NCBI GenBank assembly: GCA_005239435.1
Contig: SZNP01000004.1
Span: 248,001 to 312,000 of the forward strand
Length of the DNA stretch: 64,000 nucleotides
Reading direction: 5' to 3'
Origin: Halorussus salinisoli
GTDB taxonomy: Archaea; Halobacteriota; Halobacteria; Halobacteriales; Haladaptataceae
Below, piece after piece: positions 1 through 8,650 of the stretch. The position numbers were made by a program, and so were the translations under genes. Below the pieces are notes generated by a model. The model did not search any database, was not told where the DNA came from, and saw nothing but the letters and a program-made list of their open reading frames with translations. Positions within the stretch are counted from its first letter, which is position 1. Every line of letters starts with the position of its first letter.

Positions 1-732
1 TGCGGAGGCCTTGCAGACAGGGCAGCGAAACCGAGCCATCACGGCGTACCGCCGCTCGCAGGTGGAACAGACTCCCTCGGCCGCGTGGTCGTCACAGACG
101 TGTAGCCAGCGGTCTATCGGGCCCGAGCACCCGGTACAAACCCCTTCGAGCGCGGATTGTGTGTTCCAGGTTCCTCTGATAGAGGCCGCATTGAGCAGTG
201 CTTCTGGCCCCCGGTCGGTCATGCCAGCCGGATCCAGGCCCGTCGACGAGAGAATCCCTCCCGGAAACTGACCACGATCCCCGAATCGCCCCTCGCACTC
301 GGTACAGACGTGCATGAGCGCCTCGTCGTGGTAGGTGATCGCCGTGGGAGCGCCACACACGGGACAGGCCCGGTCTACCTCGGTCGGGTCAAGTGCTGGA
401 TCTTCGAGACCCACGCCCGCGATGACCGACTGTACGAGCTGGAAGCCGGTGGACCGGAGCTCGTACCCCGAATCGGTCTGGCGGACGAAGTGGCCGACCA
501 GCTGTTTGAGGTGATAGTTGAACTGCGAGCCGTCGCGCATGCCGACGCGCTTGCGCAACTCCGCGAACGTAACAGCGCTCTCGGCTGTAAACGGTTCGTA
601 TGCTTCCCAAAGAGCCAGCAGAATCGCTAGCCGGGTTTCGTGCCCTAAGACGGAGAAGGCTTCAGTCGCGCGTGACCCAGCAGCGCCCGCAGCCGCCTTG
701 AGCGGTGGCTCGGTCGAATTCGTTTTGGCCAT
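1..732 (-). CDS. Winged-helix regulator with tandem zinc ribbons (partial, runs off window start)
   Basis: The frame is open from an ATG at 732 down to base 1, giving 244 visible residues; the C-terminus is outside the window. Residues about 20-95 form an ArsR-like winged helix (GHETRLAIL, then FAELRKRVGMRDGSQFNYHL). After it come repeated CxxC pairs: CPVC near 123, CTEC near 141, CTGC near 194, CSTC near 215, CPVC near 235. The architecture is that of haloarchaeal DNA-binding regulators that pair an HTH with zinc ribbons. It is a close paralog of the next gene downstream in coordinate (950-1909), and the HTH-encoding DNA is almost identical over about 50 bp (518-570 versus 1718-1770), so the two arose by tandem duplication or gene conversion. 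Its target is unknown. Confidence 0.85.
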   Translation of the reverse strand, partial: MAKTNSTEPPLKAAAGAAGSRATEAFSVLGHETRLAILLALWEAYEPFTAESAVTFAELRKRVGMRDGSQFNYHLKQLVGHFVRQTDSGYELRSTGFQLVQSVIAGVGLEDPALDPTEVDRACPVCGAPTAITYHDEALMHVCTECEGRFGDRGQFPGGILSSTGLDPAGMTDRGPEALLNAASIRGTWNTQSALEGVCTGCSGPIDRWLHVCDDHAAEGVCSTCERRYAVMARFRCPVCKASA

Positions 733-949
733 GTGGGTGGCTACCACATAACAGTCTATAAAACGGCGGGACGATCGAAGCGATGTGCCTTGAATGCAGT
801 ACGCTACTTATGATAGTTTCTCGTTAAGTCTTCTCGGGCCGTGCTGAATTCAGAGGCCGCATCCATTATGGTCGAGAATTCTACCCAAACTCAATTCGAA
901 TAAAATATGTCAGACGTAGAGAACGTATTTACCATTGCCCCGTTCGTAC
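733..949. other. Intergenic region with a solo MITE-like end
   Basis: No gene was seen between the two regulator paralogs. Bases 841-858 read GTGCTGAATTCAGAGGCC, a variant of the GTGCTGAATACAGAG terminus found repeatedly in this window, here without a partner end. The AT-rich part (about 745-840) probably holds the promoter of the regulator that starts at 732. Confidence 0.5.
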
Positions 950-1909
950 TCACGTCTGCACATCGATGACGGCACCCGCACCGTCGAGCGTCACGTTGAG
1001 GTCGTCGTCGTCGATGACGACCGTGACCTCGATCGCCAGCGGATCCTCGGATACGACGGTCTGGTCGGCGATAGTCTCCATCTCGACGCGGTGCCAGTTG
1101 TGCCCATAGACTTCGAAGTCGTGGTCGTGATAGAACGCTGCCACCGTCGGATGCACGAGGATGTGTCGCCCGGTGGGCATATGGAAGCTGTTCTGACAGA
1201 CGTCACAGACGCGCCGGAACAGGATCTCGAAGATGCGGTCGCAGTGGGGGCAGACCTGGCCGTCGCCGACCGTATGGTCCTCACAGATGAGCGGGGTCGC
1301 GGTGACCGTCCCCGAACAGCGTGGGCAGACACCCTCGATTAACAACATAATTCGGTATTTGACCCACGTGGTCTGCACCCGGTACATTTCGGCCAGCGAC
1401 CGTTCGCGGACCCCCGCTGGCAACAGTAACGGAATCGCCCGCAGTACGCCCGACCCGAGTTCGGGATGCTTCCATGCTCCTTCGCAGGCCGTACACCGGA
1501 CGAGTAACAGATCGGGAGACCGGTCCGTCCCGTGGTCGAGAACGACCTGACCGCCACATAGGGGACAGGGATCGTCGATCGGCTCAGTGTCGAGGACCAC
1601 CTCGTCAGTCAGCGCGCCCGCGAGCATCGTACTGATGATTTGTCCACCTGTTCGACGGAGTTCATAGCCGTCGTCGGTCTGACGGACGAACGGCCCGACG
1701 AGTTGGGTGAGGTGGTAGTTGAACTGCGAGCCGTCGCGCATGCCGACGCGTTTGCGCAATTCCGCGAACGACAGGGCCTCGCGCTTGGGGGCTGTGGGGT
1801 CCTGTGCGTCCCAGAGTTCGTAGAGTATGGCTAGCCGAGTTTCGTGGCCGAGGATGGCGAACGTCTCCTCTGGCGAGCGTCCGCCTCGACTTTCAGCGTC
1901 ACTGTGCAT
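950..1909 (-). CDS. Winged-helix regulator with tandem zinc ribbons
   Basis: This 319-residue protein starts at ATG 1909. Residues about 15-95 are an ArsR-like winged helix (GHETRLAILYEL, FAELRKRVGMRDGSQFNYHL). CxxC pairs follow: CPLC about 118, CTAC about 141, CPRC about 197, CPHC about 221, CDVC about 235. The C-terminal 80 residues contain His-rich HDHDFEVYGHNWHRVE and a beta-rich tail. It is probably an intracellular DNA-binding regulator in which the zinc ribbons stabilise dimers or sense a ligand; that role is inferred from architecture only. It has paralogs at <1-732 and 32270-33151. The neighbouring copy is tandem and on the same strand, and no regulated operon is obvious next to it. 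Confidence 0.85.
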   Translation of the reverse strand: MHSDAESRGGRSPEETFAILGHETRLAILYELWDAQDPTAPKREALSFAELRKRVGMRDGSQFNYHLTQLVGPFVRQTDDGYELRRTGGQIISTMLAGALTDEVVLDTEPIDDPCPLCGGQVVLDHGTDRSPDLLLVRCTACEGAWKHPELGSGVLRAIPLLLPAGVRERSLAEMYRVQTTWVKYRIMLLIEGVCPRCSGTVTATPLICEDHTVGDGQVCPHCDRIFEILFRRVCDVCQNSFHMPTGRHILVHPTVAAFYHDHDFEVYGHNWHRVEMETIADQTVVSEDPLAIEVTVVIDDDDLNVTLDGAGAVIDVQT

Positions 1910-2100
1910 AGTGGCATCGTAGGCCAGTATGTCGTGACTATTGTTAACTATTATCGTACCAGGGGATGGGGCAACCGACGACTTTGTACGACGACCTGTT
2001 GGTCAGGTTAGGAATGCGGAGTTCAGTACGAGCATTTATAGAAATATTTTTCATCTAATATTTATTGGGCTATCGATTATCCTATGCACTGTGTCATACA

Positions 2101-2926
2101 ATGACACGGAAACGCACTGGGCTGGCTACCACTGAACCGGTCGGGAGCGACCGCCGGTCGTTCCTGAAACATCTCGGGGTCGCCGCCCCACTCGGCTACC
2201 TTTCGAGGCAAGCCAAGGCGACGAAACAGGACACCGGAGCGCCAGGACACCCCCAGACGCTGGCGGAAGCGACCCGTTCGGAAATCGACATTTGCACGCT
2301 GCACCTCCAGGACGAGGCCGGAAACGGGCCGCTGTTCGCCGACGAGACGAAACTCTACGAACGGTTTGCCGGAAATCCCGTCGATACCGGCGTGGCTCCC
2401 GCCGAACTTGACGGCGAGCACGTGACGTGGGAGGAGTTTAGCGCCGTCGAGGGGTCGATCGTGGCTAAGTGCGTTGATCAGGGGAGGTACATCTCGATGC
2501 ACCTCCAGAATCTCGTCCCGCTGGGCCTGTACACCGTCTGGATCGACCTCTTCGAAGAGCCGGGGTTCGTTGCGGGCACGCATGACATCGACGAGGCGCT
2601 CGCGCACGAAATCGGGGTCGGCGCGGTCGGTCCAAACGACGGGAGCCAAAGTACGTTCCGGGCGACCGAGACCGGTGAGGCGATGTACACCGGCATCACA
2701 CCACCCGGGGAACTCTCGATCGCAGGTGAAGTCGGCGCCTGTGCGCTCCCCCGCACCTCCGTACGAACTGGATATCGTCGGCGCATACAAACTCGACGAC
2801 GAGAGCCACGGACCCGAGCCCGGGCCTGACGGGACGTGGGTCCCGCAGTTCGTCTTCGCGTTCACGGCGGAATCGGAGACCTGTGACGGTTCGAGAGACA
2901 CGACCGCGAAACTCGACTGTCTGTAA
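2101..2926 (+). pseudogene. Tat-exported protein of unknown function, frameshifted in a poly-C run
   Basis: Translation from ATG 2101 gives a Tat-type signal (SDRRSFLKHLG) and a secreted domain up to about residue 215, then runs into a garbage tail ending at 2829. Deleting one C from the five-C run at 2748-2752 restores a continuous frame through APPYELDIVGAYKLDDE to the stop at 2926. The whole would be about 274 residues and ends in a beta-rich segment (WVPQFVFAFTA). The domain begins with an ITLHLQ-like motif (ICTLHLQDEAGNGPLF) followed by YTVWIDLFEEPGF. I do not recognise the family. This is either a genuine phase or disabling mutation or a homopolymer sequencing error. A TTG at 2065 would also be in frame, but ATG 2101 places the twin-arginine motif normally. 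Confidence 0.65.
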
Positions 2927-3039
2927 AAATCCGCGTGAGCAACTGGACTACCCTGCGACCGAGGTGCGATTATCGGCCGGGGTGAACTCCCACCCACCAC
3001 GATACAAAGTGGATGATACTGAGGCACACCGTAATTTCA

Positions 3040-3098
3040 GGCCTTGTTGAAACCCTCAAGCGGTGATAAGTTCCAGCGGCCGTGCTGATTACGGAGAC
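3040..3098. repeat. IS/MITE terminal segment
   Basis: GGCCTTGTTGAAACCC at 3040 is followed by a GGTGATA-containing spacer and then GTGCTGATTACGGAG at 3082. The same order appears in reverse at 49948-50022 (GTGCTGAATAC, ACCTATCACC, GGGTTTCAACAAGGCC) and in degraded form at 17058-17115. It is one end of the element family described under findings, and no transposase is attached. Confidence 0.5.
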
Positions 3099-3925
3099 TG
3101 GTGCAGTTGTCGACGGTCGGAACTTTCGTTAGAGGACTTGTTCACAGAAGCGGCCTCCCGAGCTGTGTCGACCCAGCTGTGGTCCGGGAAGGGAGCGGGA
3201 TGCACGTCGTACGTGTACCGATAGTCGCGCTCGTCCCCGTCGAGCGTGATGTCGAACGCGTAGACGATTCCATCCTCAACCCCGAGCCGGAGCGTGCCGT
3301 TGATAGCCGGTGGGACATCGGCGGCGGCGGTCGCACGTTCGCCCGAGATGCAGTACGTGATGACGGGGACACCATGGTGGGTCGTCGTGTTGGTGGCCGT
3401 CCACGTGTACGCGTCGAGGATGTCGGGGTGTCGACCGATGTTCGTGGGAGCAATTTGTCCGTAGTGTAGATCGTATCGGTAATACGCGTCGGTGGTGTTG
3501 TCGTAGACGTATCTGTCGTCCGATTCCAGTTGCTCTCGCTGGCGCTCGGTCGGGATACTGTCGGCCGACTGGACGAACGCATACGTCGTCCCGTTCCGAT
3601 AGACCGTGGCGTTGTGCCAACGTTTGGCGAGTATCTCCCCCGTGGAGGAATTGATGTAATAATCTCCTTCCACGAGTCGGCGGTCGGGCGGTGCGGTGTA
3701 GACGATGGCGTACGAGTCCCAGTACGTTCGCGGAGTGTGCGAAACGTTCGTATCGTCTGTCTCGAGCGCCGAGAAGTTGATGTGATCCGGTCCTGTCCCT
3801 GCGGGATACGTCTGGTCAGAACCAAGTGGGGTTACTTGAGGAGACCAGAAGGTCGTGAAAGCGAACAATCCGATACCGATTGCTACGAGCGCGACGACGA
3901 GGCCGATCAAGTAGCGACGGTCCAT
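3089..3925 (-). CDS. Membrane-anchored extracellular protein, unknown function
   Basis: This 278-residue protein starts at ATG 3925. Residues about 5-28 form one hydrophobic segment (LIGLVVALVAIGIGLFAF) that acts as an uncleaved anchor or signal. The rest is an extracellular domain rich in Thr, Asn and Tyr with many N-glycosylation sequons (NVSH, NSST, NATV, NTTT, NKSS). It resembles the general class of haloarchaeal secreted or lipid-anchored proteins with long beta-rich domains; no catalytic motif was seen. It stands alone, convergent with the frameshifted gene to its left. The last residues are Ser/Arg-rich and overlap an IS-end repeat at 3040-3098, so the native C-terminus may have been replaced by element sequence. 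Confidence 0.75.
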   Translation of the reverse strand: MDRRYLIGLVVALVAIGIGLFAFTTFWSPQVTPLGSDQTYPAGTGPDHINFSALETDDTNVSHTPRTYWDSYAIVYTAPPDRRLVEGDYYINSSTGEILAKRWHNATVYRNGTTYAFVQSADSIPTERQREQLESDDRYVYDNTTDAYYRYDLHYGQIAPTNIGRHPDILDAYTWTATNTTTHHGVPVITYCISGERATAAADVPPAINGTLRLGVEDGIVYAFDITLDGDERDYRYTYDVHPAPFPDHSWVDTAREAASVNKSSNESSDRRQLHQSP

Positions 3926-4028
3926 ACAGAATCAAATCACAGCGTCGATAAGTAAGTCCCCAAGACTCAAAACGGCACTTGTATATCAAGGAGGACCACA
4001 GATTGAACTCAATCTGTAAGCGATACAC

Positions 4029-4284
4029 TCTCTGTATTCAGTAGCCCGTTTCTCTCAGAATCACAGTCGCTCGTACTCTTCGCGGGAAATAGCGAGGGCT
4101 CGTTCCACGTTGTGAACGACGCATTTGATGACAAGTTCACGGAACTGCTTCCACCAGACGCATGATCTGACGAAGGCTCCGAATTTCTGCTTGATAGCGG
4201 CATTCACTGTCTCATTCATGTTCCGTCTGTTGTAGAGGTCGCTGTCAGGGTCGTGCCATCCACGCTTTGTGAGTCTCTTGCACG
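4029..4284 (-). pseudogene. Transposase C-terminal remnant with its terminal repeat
   Basis: Minus-strand translation from about 4284 to the TGA at 4061 gives a C-terminal transposase fragment with NRRNMNETVNAAIKQKFGAF, then WWKQFRELVIK and ERALAISREEYERL. About 70 residues remain and the catalytic core is gone. Beyond the stop, CTGAATACAGAG occurs at 4029-4040 (read on the minus strand), the expected end of the element. A second remnant with the same residues and end lies at 47990-48240. The fragment belongs to the DDE transposase superfamily (IS4/IS5-like); the exact IS family is uncertain. Confidence 0.7.
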
Positions 4285-4288
4285 TATA

Positions 4289-4690
4289 CTATCGCTTGTT
4301 CGTCTCCTCTGCTGAGAGTTCTTCTTGCTCTATCCATGCTTGAACTATATCACCGATGTCAAACAGGCTGTCCTTTGCAGAGAAATCAATAGAGACGAAG
4401 ACACCGAAATGTCCGTCGATTGGAACTTGTAGCGCAAGTGCATCCTCGGTCTGACAAATAATTCGTCGAAACTTCCCCGCATGAGTCACGTCTGCTAGTG
4501 TCTCCTTCCCAAGCGCGAATACGATGAGTTCTCGCCGAAGTGTCTCGATCTCTGCTGGGGTGTACTGTTGGTCAAGGTCTTCACGGAGATACAGGTTGTC
4601 AAATCCGGTCGCTGTATAAACTGCAGCTATCCGTAGTGCGTTACCAACTTCTCTTTGACATCTCTGCGGGAGTTCAAATGACTGGGTCAT
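4289..4690 (-). CDS. Small cytoplasmic protein, resembles haloarchaeal DUF7522-type
   Basis: This is 133 residues from ATG 4690. It has no signal or membrane segment. The pattern (an alpha-helical start, YTATGFDNLYLREDLDQQY, a central LRRELIVFALGKE helix, then DALALQVPIDGHFGVFVSID and a helical tail) resembles a haloarchaeal family of unknown function that occurs near signalling genes. The family name is recalled from sequence pattern, not searched. It ends four bases from the transposase remnant at 4029-4284, so the insertion may have removed downstream DNA. No partner gene is apparent. Confidence 0.65.
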   Translation of the reverse strand: MTQSFELPQRCQREVGNALRIAAVYTATGFDNLYLREDLDQQYTPAEIETLRRELIVFALGKETLADVTHAGKFRRIICQTEDALALQVPIDGHFGVFVSIDFSAKDSLFDIGDIVQAWIEQEELSAEETNKR

Positions 4691-4876
4691 ACTAGCTGTT
4701 TCTTCTCCTCACCCATGATTGTGATTGTTTACCACGTTTGGGGGGATAGTCAAATAGAAGATTAGAAACAATGGAGGAAGCGGGCTTGGACTAGCGATCA
4801 TCAAGAAACTTGCAGAGAAGTAAATACAGGAGGATCGCGCTCTACATTGAGCAACCTGTGATGCGAATTTGTCGAA

Positions 4877-5485
4877 TCACTGACCGAGAACGAGGGTAAA
4901 TCCCCACCCGTAGCTGTATTCGTCTGTCTCCGGATTCACTGTGTATCCCTGTGTGAAAGAATAGTCACCGGTTGGCCAGCAGGTGTCGTTCTTCACCCAA
5001 TTCGCCACCCCGTACTGTTTTGTGAGTGTGTCCCCCACCGCGAGTGTCCGGGTATCCACCATTGGATACGTCTTCGCGTGATCACGCCAACAACCGTCCG
5101 TCAACGAAGGGTCGCCGTCCTGTGAAATAACGAGACCAGTATCAGGACGACTCTCTGCAAGCGGGCTTGGAAACGGCAGTTTCCAGTGGTTTGTCTGAAT
5201 CGTCTGGGTAGTGTCGCTCGCGTTCCGAATGGAGATGCGAATCCGTGCTGGATGATCAGACGTCGGCTGTGCGAGGAATTTGACGCTGTGCTGGAACGGA
5301 CTGTCAGCAGGTGTCGGCTCAACACGGAGTTCGGTGAATGGCTTTCCAGCGAGTGTCTGGTATGATTCCGCCGGTGTGGTAGTGGAAGCGTCCGATTCTG
5401 GTGGTGAAGAAGCAGTGCACCCTGCGACTCCAAGACTGAGAGCGGTACTTGATAAACGGAGGGCTGAGCGGCGGGTTATCTCCAT
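4877..5485 (-). CDS. Secreted lipoprotein, unknown function
   Basis: The 202-residue protein starts at ATG 5485. A Tat-like signal (TRRSALRLSS) leads to a lipobox GVAGC near residue 23, and a Ser/Thr linker follows, so it should be a lipid-anchored exoprotein. The globular part (about 50-202) is beta-rich with IRISIRNASDTTQTI and a C-terminal GDYSFTQGYTVNPETDEYSY. It shares general features (lipobox, an R/QNxSDDT strand, a C-terminal exposed beta sheet) with the larger lipoprotein at 43267-44664, so both may belong to one immunoglobulin-like family. It stands alone. Confidence 0.8.
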   Translation of the reverse strand: MEITRRSALRLSSTALSLGVAGCTASSPPESDASTTTPAESYQTLAGKPFTELRVEPTPADSPFQHSVKFLAQPTSDHPARIRISIRNASDTTQTIQTNHWKLPFPSPLAESRPDTGLVISQDGDPSLTDGCWRDHAKTYPMVDTRTLAVGDTLTKQYGVANWVKNDTCWPTGDYSFTQGYTVNPETDEYSYGWGFTLVLGQ

Positions 5486-5842
5486 ATTTCTCTCCTTTAT
5501 TCCCTCAGGAAATGCTTTTTGTGTCCGTTCAATTCACGCTCTGTATTCAGCATGACTTCCATCGACTTATTCGGGCGATGTCAGAAGTATCCTGCTGAAT
5601 TGAAGATGCGTATTCGGCAGCCATTGGCATGCCTTGTTTGAACGTACCGCCCACAACTAGTCCGGATTCCGGACAGAGTATCAACTGATACTGGAAACGC
5701 GTATCGAATCGATATTAGACGGATGTGCGCACCGTACTCCGGTCACAGGCATGCTTAGTCAGGAATTCCATCCGTCGCCTCGGAGCTCCCTAGGTCAGGT
5801 CGAACGGACGACATTTTTATTGAACAACCGCGAAACACCTGT
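5486..5842. other. Intergenic region with a terminal repeat and decayed DNA
   Basis: CTCTGTATTCAGCATG at 5539-5554 is a solo copy of the inverted IS/MITE end. The remainder has no convincing coding frame. Bases 5690-5840 are presumed promoter for the small membrane protein at 5843, with an AT-rich ATTTTTATTG about 20 bases upstream of its ATG. Confidence 0.45.
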
Positions 5843-6046
5843 ATGGACAGAGACCGTCTGATCGAACTCGCCGCACACTACGTCGCGATGCTGCTGATGT
5901 GGTTAGTGGTGATTACTGGGCTGCGAGCACTCGTTGGTGAGTTGAGCTTCTGGATCGAGCTTGCGGTTATAGTTGTTGTTGTCTTGGCATACCGGCTCAT
6001 CGTACAGCAACTTGGCATCGCGCCTCGTGCGTGGAAGAAACAATAA
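5843..6046 (+). CDS. Small two-span membrane protein
   Basis: This 67-residue protein has two predicted membrane segments: about residues 11-28 (AAHYVAMLLMWLVVITGL) and 35-55 (WIELAVIVVVVLAYRLIV). A basic tail (RAWKKQ) would face the cytoplasm. The ATG at 5843 is preceded by an AT-rich TATA-like element (ATTTTTATTG, 5813-5822), consistent with a leaderless or short-leader haloarchaeal transcript. I do not recognise the family. Codon use and composition are typical of real haloarchaeal genes. Confidence 0.6.
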   Translation: MDRDRLIELAAHYVAMLLMWLVVITGLRALVGELSFWIELAVIVVVVLAYRLIVQQLGIAPRAWKKQ

Positions 6047-6407
6047 TCAGTGACAATCTAGCCCCCGGTGAAAACGACTCGGTGACGAGAGGGGCTTCCG
6101 GGACGTGGGCGTCGCTTTCAACTGTGCACTCCGTCTCTGATGCCTCGTATATCGCCTCGATACGGGCGGGCGGTTCGGGGTCACGGTCGATGTCTTCATC
6201 CCGAGGCGTAGGTGTTTCTAACACCTTCTAAATGGTTTCTGTTATGGTTGATTTCTTATAATTTATCCAGAGTTCTATATAATAATAGAAATAACGTTCT
6301 GAATAGAGAGGCTAAGTTTAGCAGAGCGTCATATACAGACTCAGGGGTTAGTGAAACGCTACCTTCAATAACGGAACATATTACTCGGTTCCTCGAAAGC
6401 CACCATT
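6047..6407. other. Intergenic region, possible short minus-strand fragment
   Basis: A minus-strand frame at 5997-6224 encodes an acidic peptide (TPTPRDEDIDRDPEPPARIE) and overlaps the end of the membrane protein gene. Its composition is plausible, but no family or start signal supports it. From 6232 to 6400 the DNA is strongly AT-rich and probably carries the promoter of the epimerase gene. Confidence 0.35.
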
Positions 6408-7781
6408 ATGGACGCATCTCCGACGATTTACGAGGACCGCATCGCCGCGCAAATGAACCGCGGTGACTTCGTCCTCGCGGTTGTGACGGCGACGAAGCCA
6501 GACTTCTACAAACAGGCGCCGGTCGTCGCCGCCGCCGACGCCAACGATCTCCCCTGTTTCGTGATCCACACCGGTCAACACTACGATGAGGTGCTCGGCC
6601 ACGGTCTTCAGGAGTACGGTCTCGAACCCCACATCGCGGCCGACTTCGGCATCCGAGGTGATCTGAGCCAAAAAACCGCCGAAATGATGCTCGCGGTCAA
6701 GGAACTGGCGGCGAAACTCAACGAGTGGCCCGACACGACCGTCCTCCCGATGGTCCACGGCGACACCCACGCCGCGGCCATCTTTCCGCAGGCGTGGATG
6801 TTCGCCACGAACCAGCAGGTCGCGCACAACGAGGCCGGTCTCCGCGGGATGGCGCCGACCTACGAGACGACCTCCGACCCCGAAGCGGTCATCAGCGAAC
6901 AGTGGAACAACGAGTGGCACGTTGAGCGGACCGAACCGTTCCCCGAGCAGTACGATACCTTCATCGGCTCCGCAGCCTCGATCTACCAGTTCGCGCCCGT
7001 CGAGTTGAACCGCGAGCATCTTGAACGCGAGGGCTACCCCCGCGAGGTGGACGGGCAGGAGCGCATTCCGGTGGTCGGCAACTCGGTCGTTGACGCCATC
7101 GAGATGAAACGCAACCACGACGGCGAGAGCGTCTTCGATGTTTACCCCGCGCTGGAGGCGCGCGACGACTGGATCCGCGTCGACATCCACCGACGGGCGA
7201 ACCTCCTACCCGAGCGGTTCACCGCCATCGTTGAGGGCGTGATCGAACTCGTCGAGCGCGGTTACAACGTCAACTTCGTCGAGTTGACCGCCACAGAGCA
7301 GGCCCTGCGCAACTATGGATACCGCGAGCGCCTTCAGCGATTGGCCGACGAGCGCGGGAACTTCCTGTTCACCGGGCTCTGGAAGAAACACGCCCATGTC
7401 TACGAGTTCCTCGCCTCCGGGCAGTGTCTCGCCGAGTTCACCGACTCCGGGAGCATGCAGGAAGAACTCAACCACATTGAGGAGGCGATTTGTCTCACCG
7501 CCCGCTTCAACACCGACCGTCCGGAGACGGTGTTCGACGCTAACACGAACCTCCTGGTTCCGCCGACCGACGGCGAGTTCGTCGCCGACATGATCACCCA
7601 CGTCGCCGAGACGGACGCGGTCCGCGAGCGCATGCGCTCGGGCGAGAATCTCTATGGTAGCGACGTGGGCGAACGCATCGTCAGGTTCCTCAAGACGCGC
7701 GCCGATGACCGGGTCTTCGACTGGACGGACGGGCGACTCGGCTTCGAGTCCGGCGGCGACAGAGAGTTTGAGTATCTGTAA
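6408..7781 (+). CDS. wecB: UDP-N-acetylglucosamine 2-epimerase family protein
   Basis: This 457-residue protein carries the family's motifs in order: TGQHYDEVL (about 44-52), MVHGDTHA (about 113), HNEAGLRG (about 138), VVGNSVVDAIE (about 222), a DIHRRANL segment (about 258-265, usually HRREN), FTDSGSMQEE (about 345) and CLTARFNTDRPET (about 363-375). These enzymes interconvert UDP-GlcNAc and UDP-ManNAc for surface glycans and protein glycosylation in the cytoplasm. The usual HVEAGLR reads HNEAGLR, keeping the Glu, and the usual RREN reads RRAN, so catalysis or substrate preference may differ. It is longer than the typical 360-390 residues, with an extended N-terminus and internal insertions. 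No other sugar gene adjoins it; the symbol is given by family only. Confidence 0.85.
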   Translation: MDASPTIYEDRIAAQMNRGDFVLAVVTATKPDFYKQAPVVAAADANDLPCFVIHTGQHYDEVLGHGLQEYGLEPHIAADFGIRGDLSQKTAEMMLAVKELAAKLNEWPDTTVLPMVHGDTHAAAIFPQAWMFATNQQVAHNEAGLRGMAPTYETTSDPEAVISEQWNNEWHVERTEPFPEQYDTFIGSAASIYQFAPVELNREHLEREGYPREVDGQERIPVVGNSVVDAIEMKRNHDGESVFDVYPALEARDDWIRVDIHRRANLLPERFTAIVEGVIELVERGYNVNFVELTATEQALRNYGYRERLQRLADERGNFLFTGLWKKHAHVYEFLASGQCLAEFTDSGSMQEELNHIEEAICLTARFNTDRPETVFDANTNLLVPPTDGEFVADMITHVAETDAVRERMRSGENLYGSDVGERIVRFLKTRADDRVFDWTDGRLGFESGGDREFEYL

Positions 7782-7856
7782 AAATTCCTATCTATATGGC
7801 TTCCGTCGTATAGACCGACGCTTCATCAACGGACATGGGCGGAAACTTTCGGGCCC

Positions 7857-8042
7857 ATGACCGAGTTCGAAGACGCCGTCGATTTCGAGGCGAAGCCGCT
7901 ACTCCGTGAGCACGGCGTCCGAAACGAAACGGGACACGAGATTCAAGACGCCGCAATTCAAGTCGCAACGAACAACCCGGAGGAACTCGCTCGCGCCATC
8001 CTCGACGACCGAGGCGTCGATATCGACAGCGACGAAGAGTAG
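7857..8042 (+). CDS. C-terminal half of a plasmid-type acidic protein (likely fragment)
   Basis: This 61-residue acidic frame begins at ATG 7857. FEDAVDFEAKPLLREHGVRN and the following helix (HEIQDAAIQVATNNPEELAR) look like the C-terminal half of a small haloarchaeal protein that usually follows parA-like genes. The matching N-terminal half appears to lie at 22677-22901, where the reading stops just before this segment would begin. It may still be translated as a short protein. The family link is inferred from memory of similar sequences, not from a search. Confidence 0.45.
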   Translation: MTEFEDAVDFEAKPLLREHGVRNETGHEIQDAAIQVATNNPEELARAILDDRGVDIDSDEE

Positions 8043-8650
8043 CAAACTCCTATCGCGTTCTCGCTGATGTCGAGCTCGAAGTAAACGAGTTAGCGGAGAC
8101 TCGATACGAGACACCGGTTGCCGTGTGCTCGTTCGATTCTACGAACGCGTCTCCACCGAACCAGCGACCGATATCCGTCGATATCTCGTTCGGCTTCGAC
8201 ACTATACTAGTCAACTCGGGACTCTACGAATCGTACAGCTCGTGCGAACTGTAAAGTTTGGACGAATCTTAAAGCCCAGGAGATTCGTACAATTCGCTTT
8301 TACGTACGGCAGCGTCACCGGTACGGTGGCAGCAATCACCGTCGAAGTTTCCTCTCCTCCTTCGGTCGATAGTTGAACCGCGTACGACCGCTACCGTGAC
8401 ATCCTCCTCCGGCTTTAGCCGGAAGAAGATGTCAAAGTAGGGGAAGGCTATTCAAGATACAGAGGCTATATTCATCACTGAGACCCCTCGTACAGAGACG
8501 AATCAAGTCGGTCCGCACGAAGGAACGGTATTTCTCGGTGATGAAGATGGCAACGAGTTCTGCTCAATGAACGCGATGGCGACGGCCGACAGATTCGTGT
8601 CAAACAGCTCGAGATAGGCTTTTGCGCGTACCAGTAGTAGGCTGGGCGCC
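8043..8650. other. Decayed region with an orphan TnpB-element 3' end
   Basis: No intact gene was seen. A plus-strand frame from about 8054 to a stop near 8252 reads ADVELEVNELAETRYETPVA and could be a gene fragment. Bases 8397-8434 contain GTGACATCCTCC followed by the hairpin CCGGCT-TT-AGCCGG. This is the reverse complement of the hairpin plus GGAGGATGTCAC found at other TnpB/IS1341 ends in the window, so it is an orphan end of such an element on the minus strand. Confidence 0.5.

Noticed and set aside
5997-6224. Minus-strand 75-codon frame
   Set aside because: It overlaps a supported membrane protein gene and lacks a start signal; listed only as a possibility.
8125-8376. 83-codon frame on the plus strand
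   Set aside because: The Arg/Val-rich translation has no domain pattern and overlaps a more plausible fragment in another frame.
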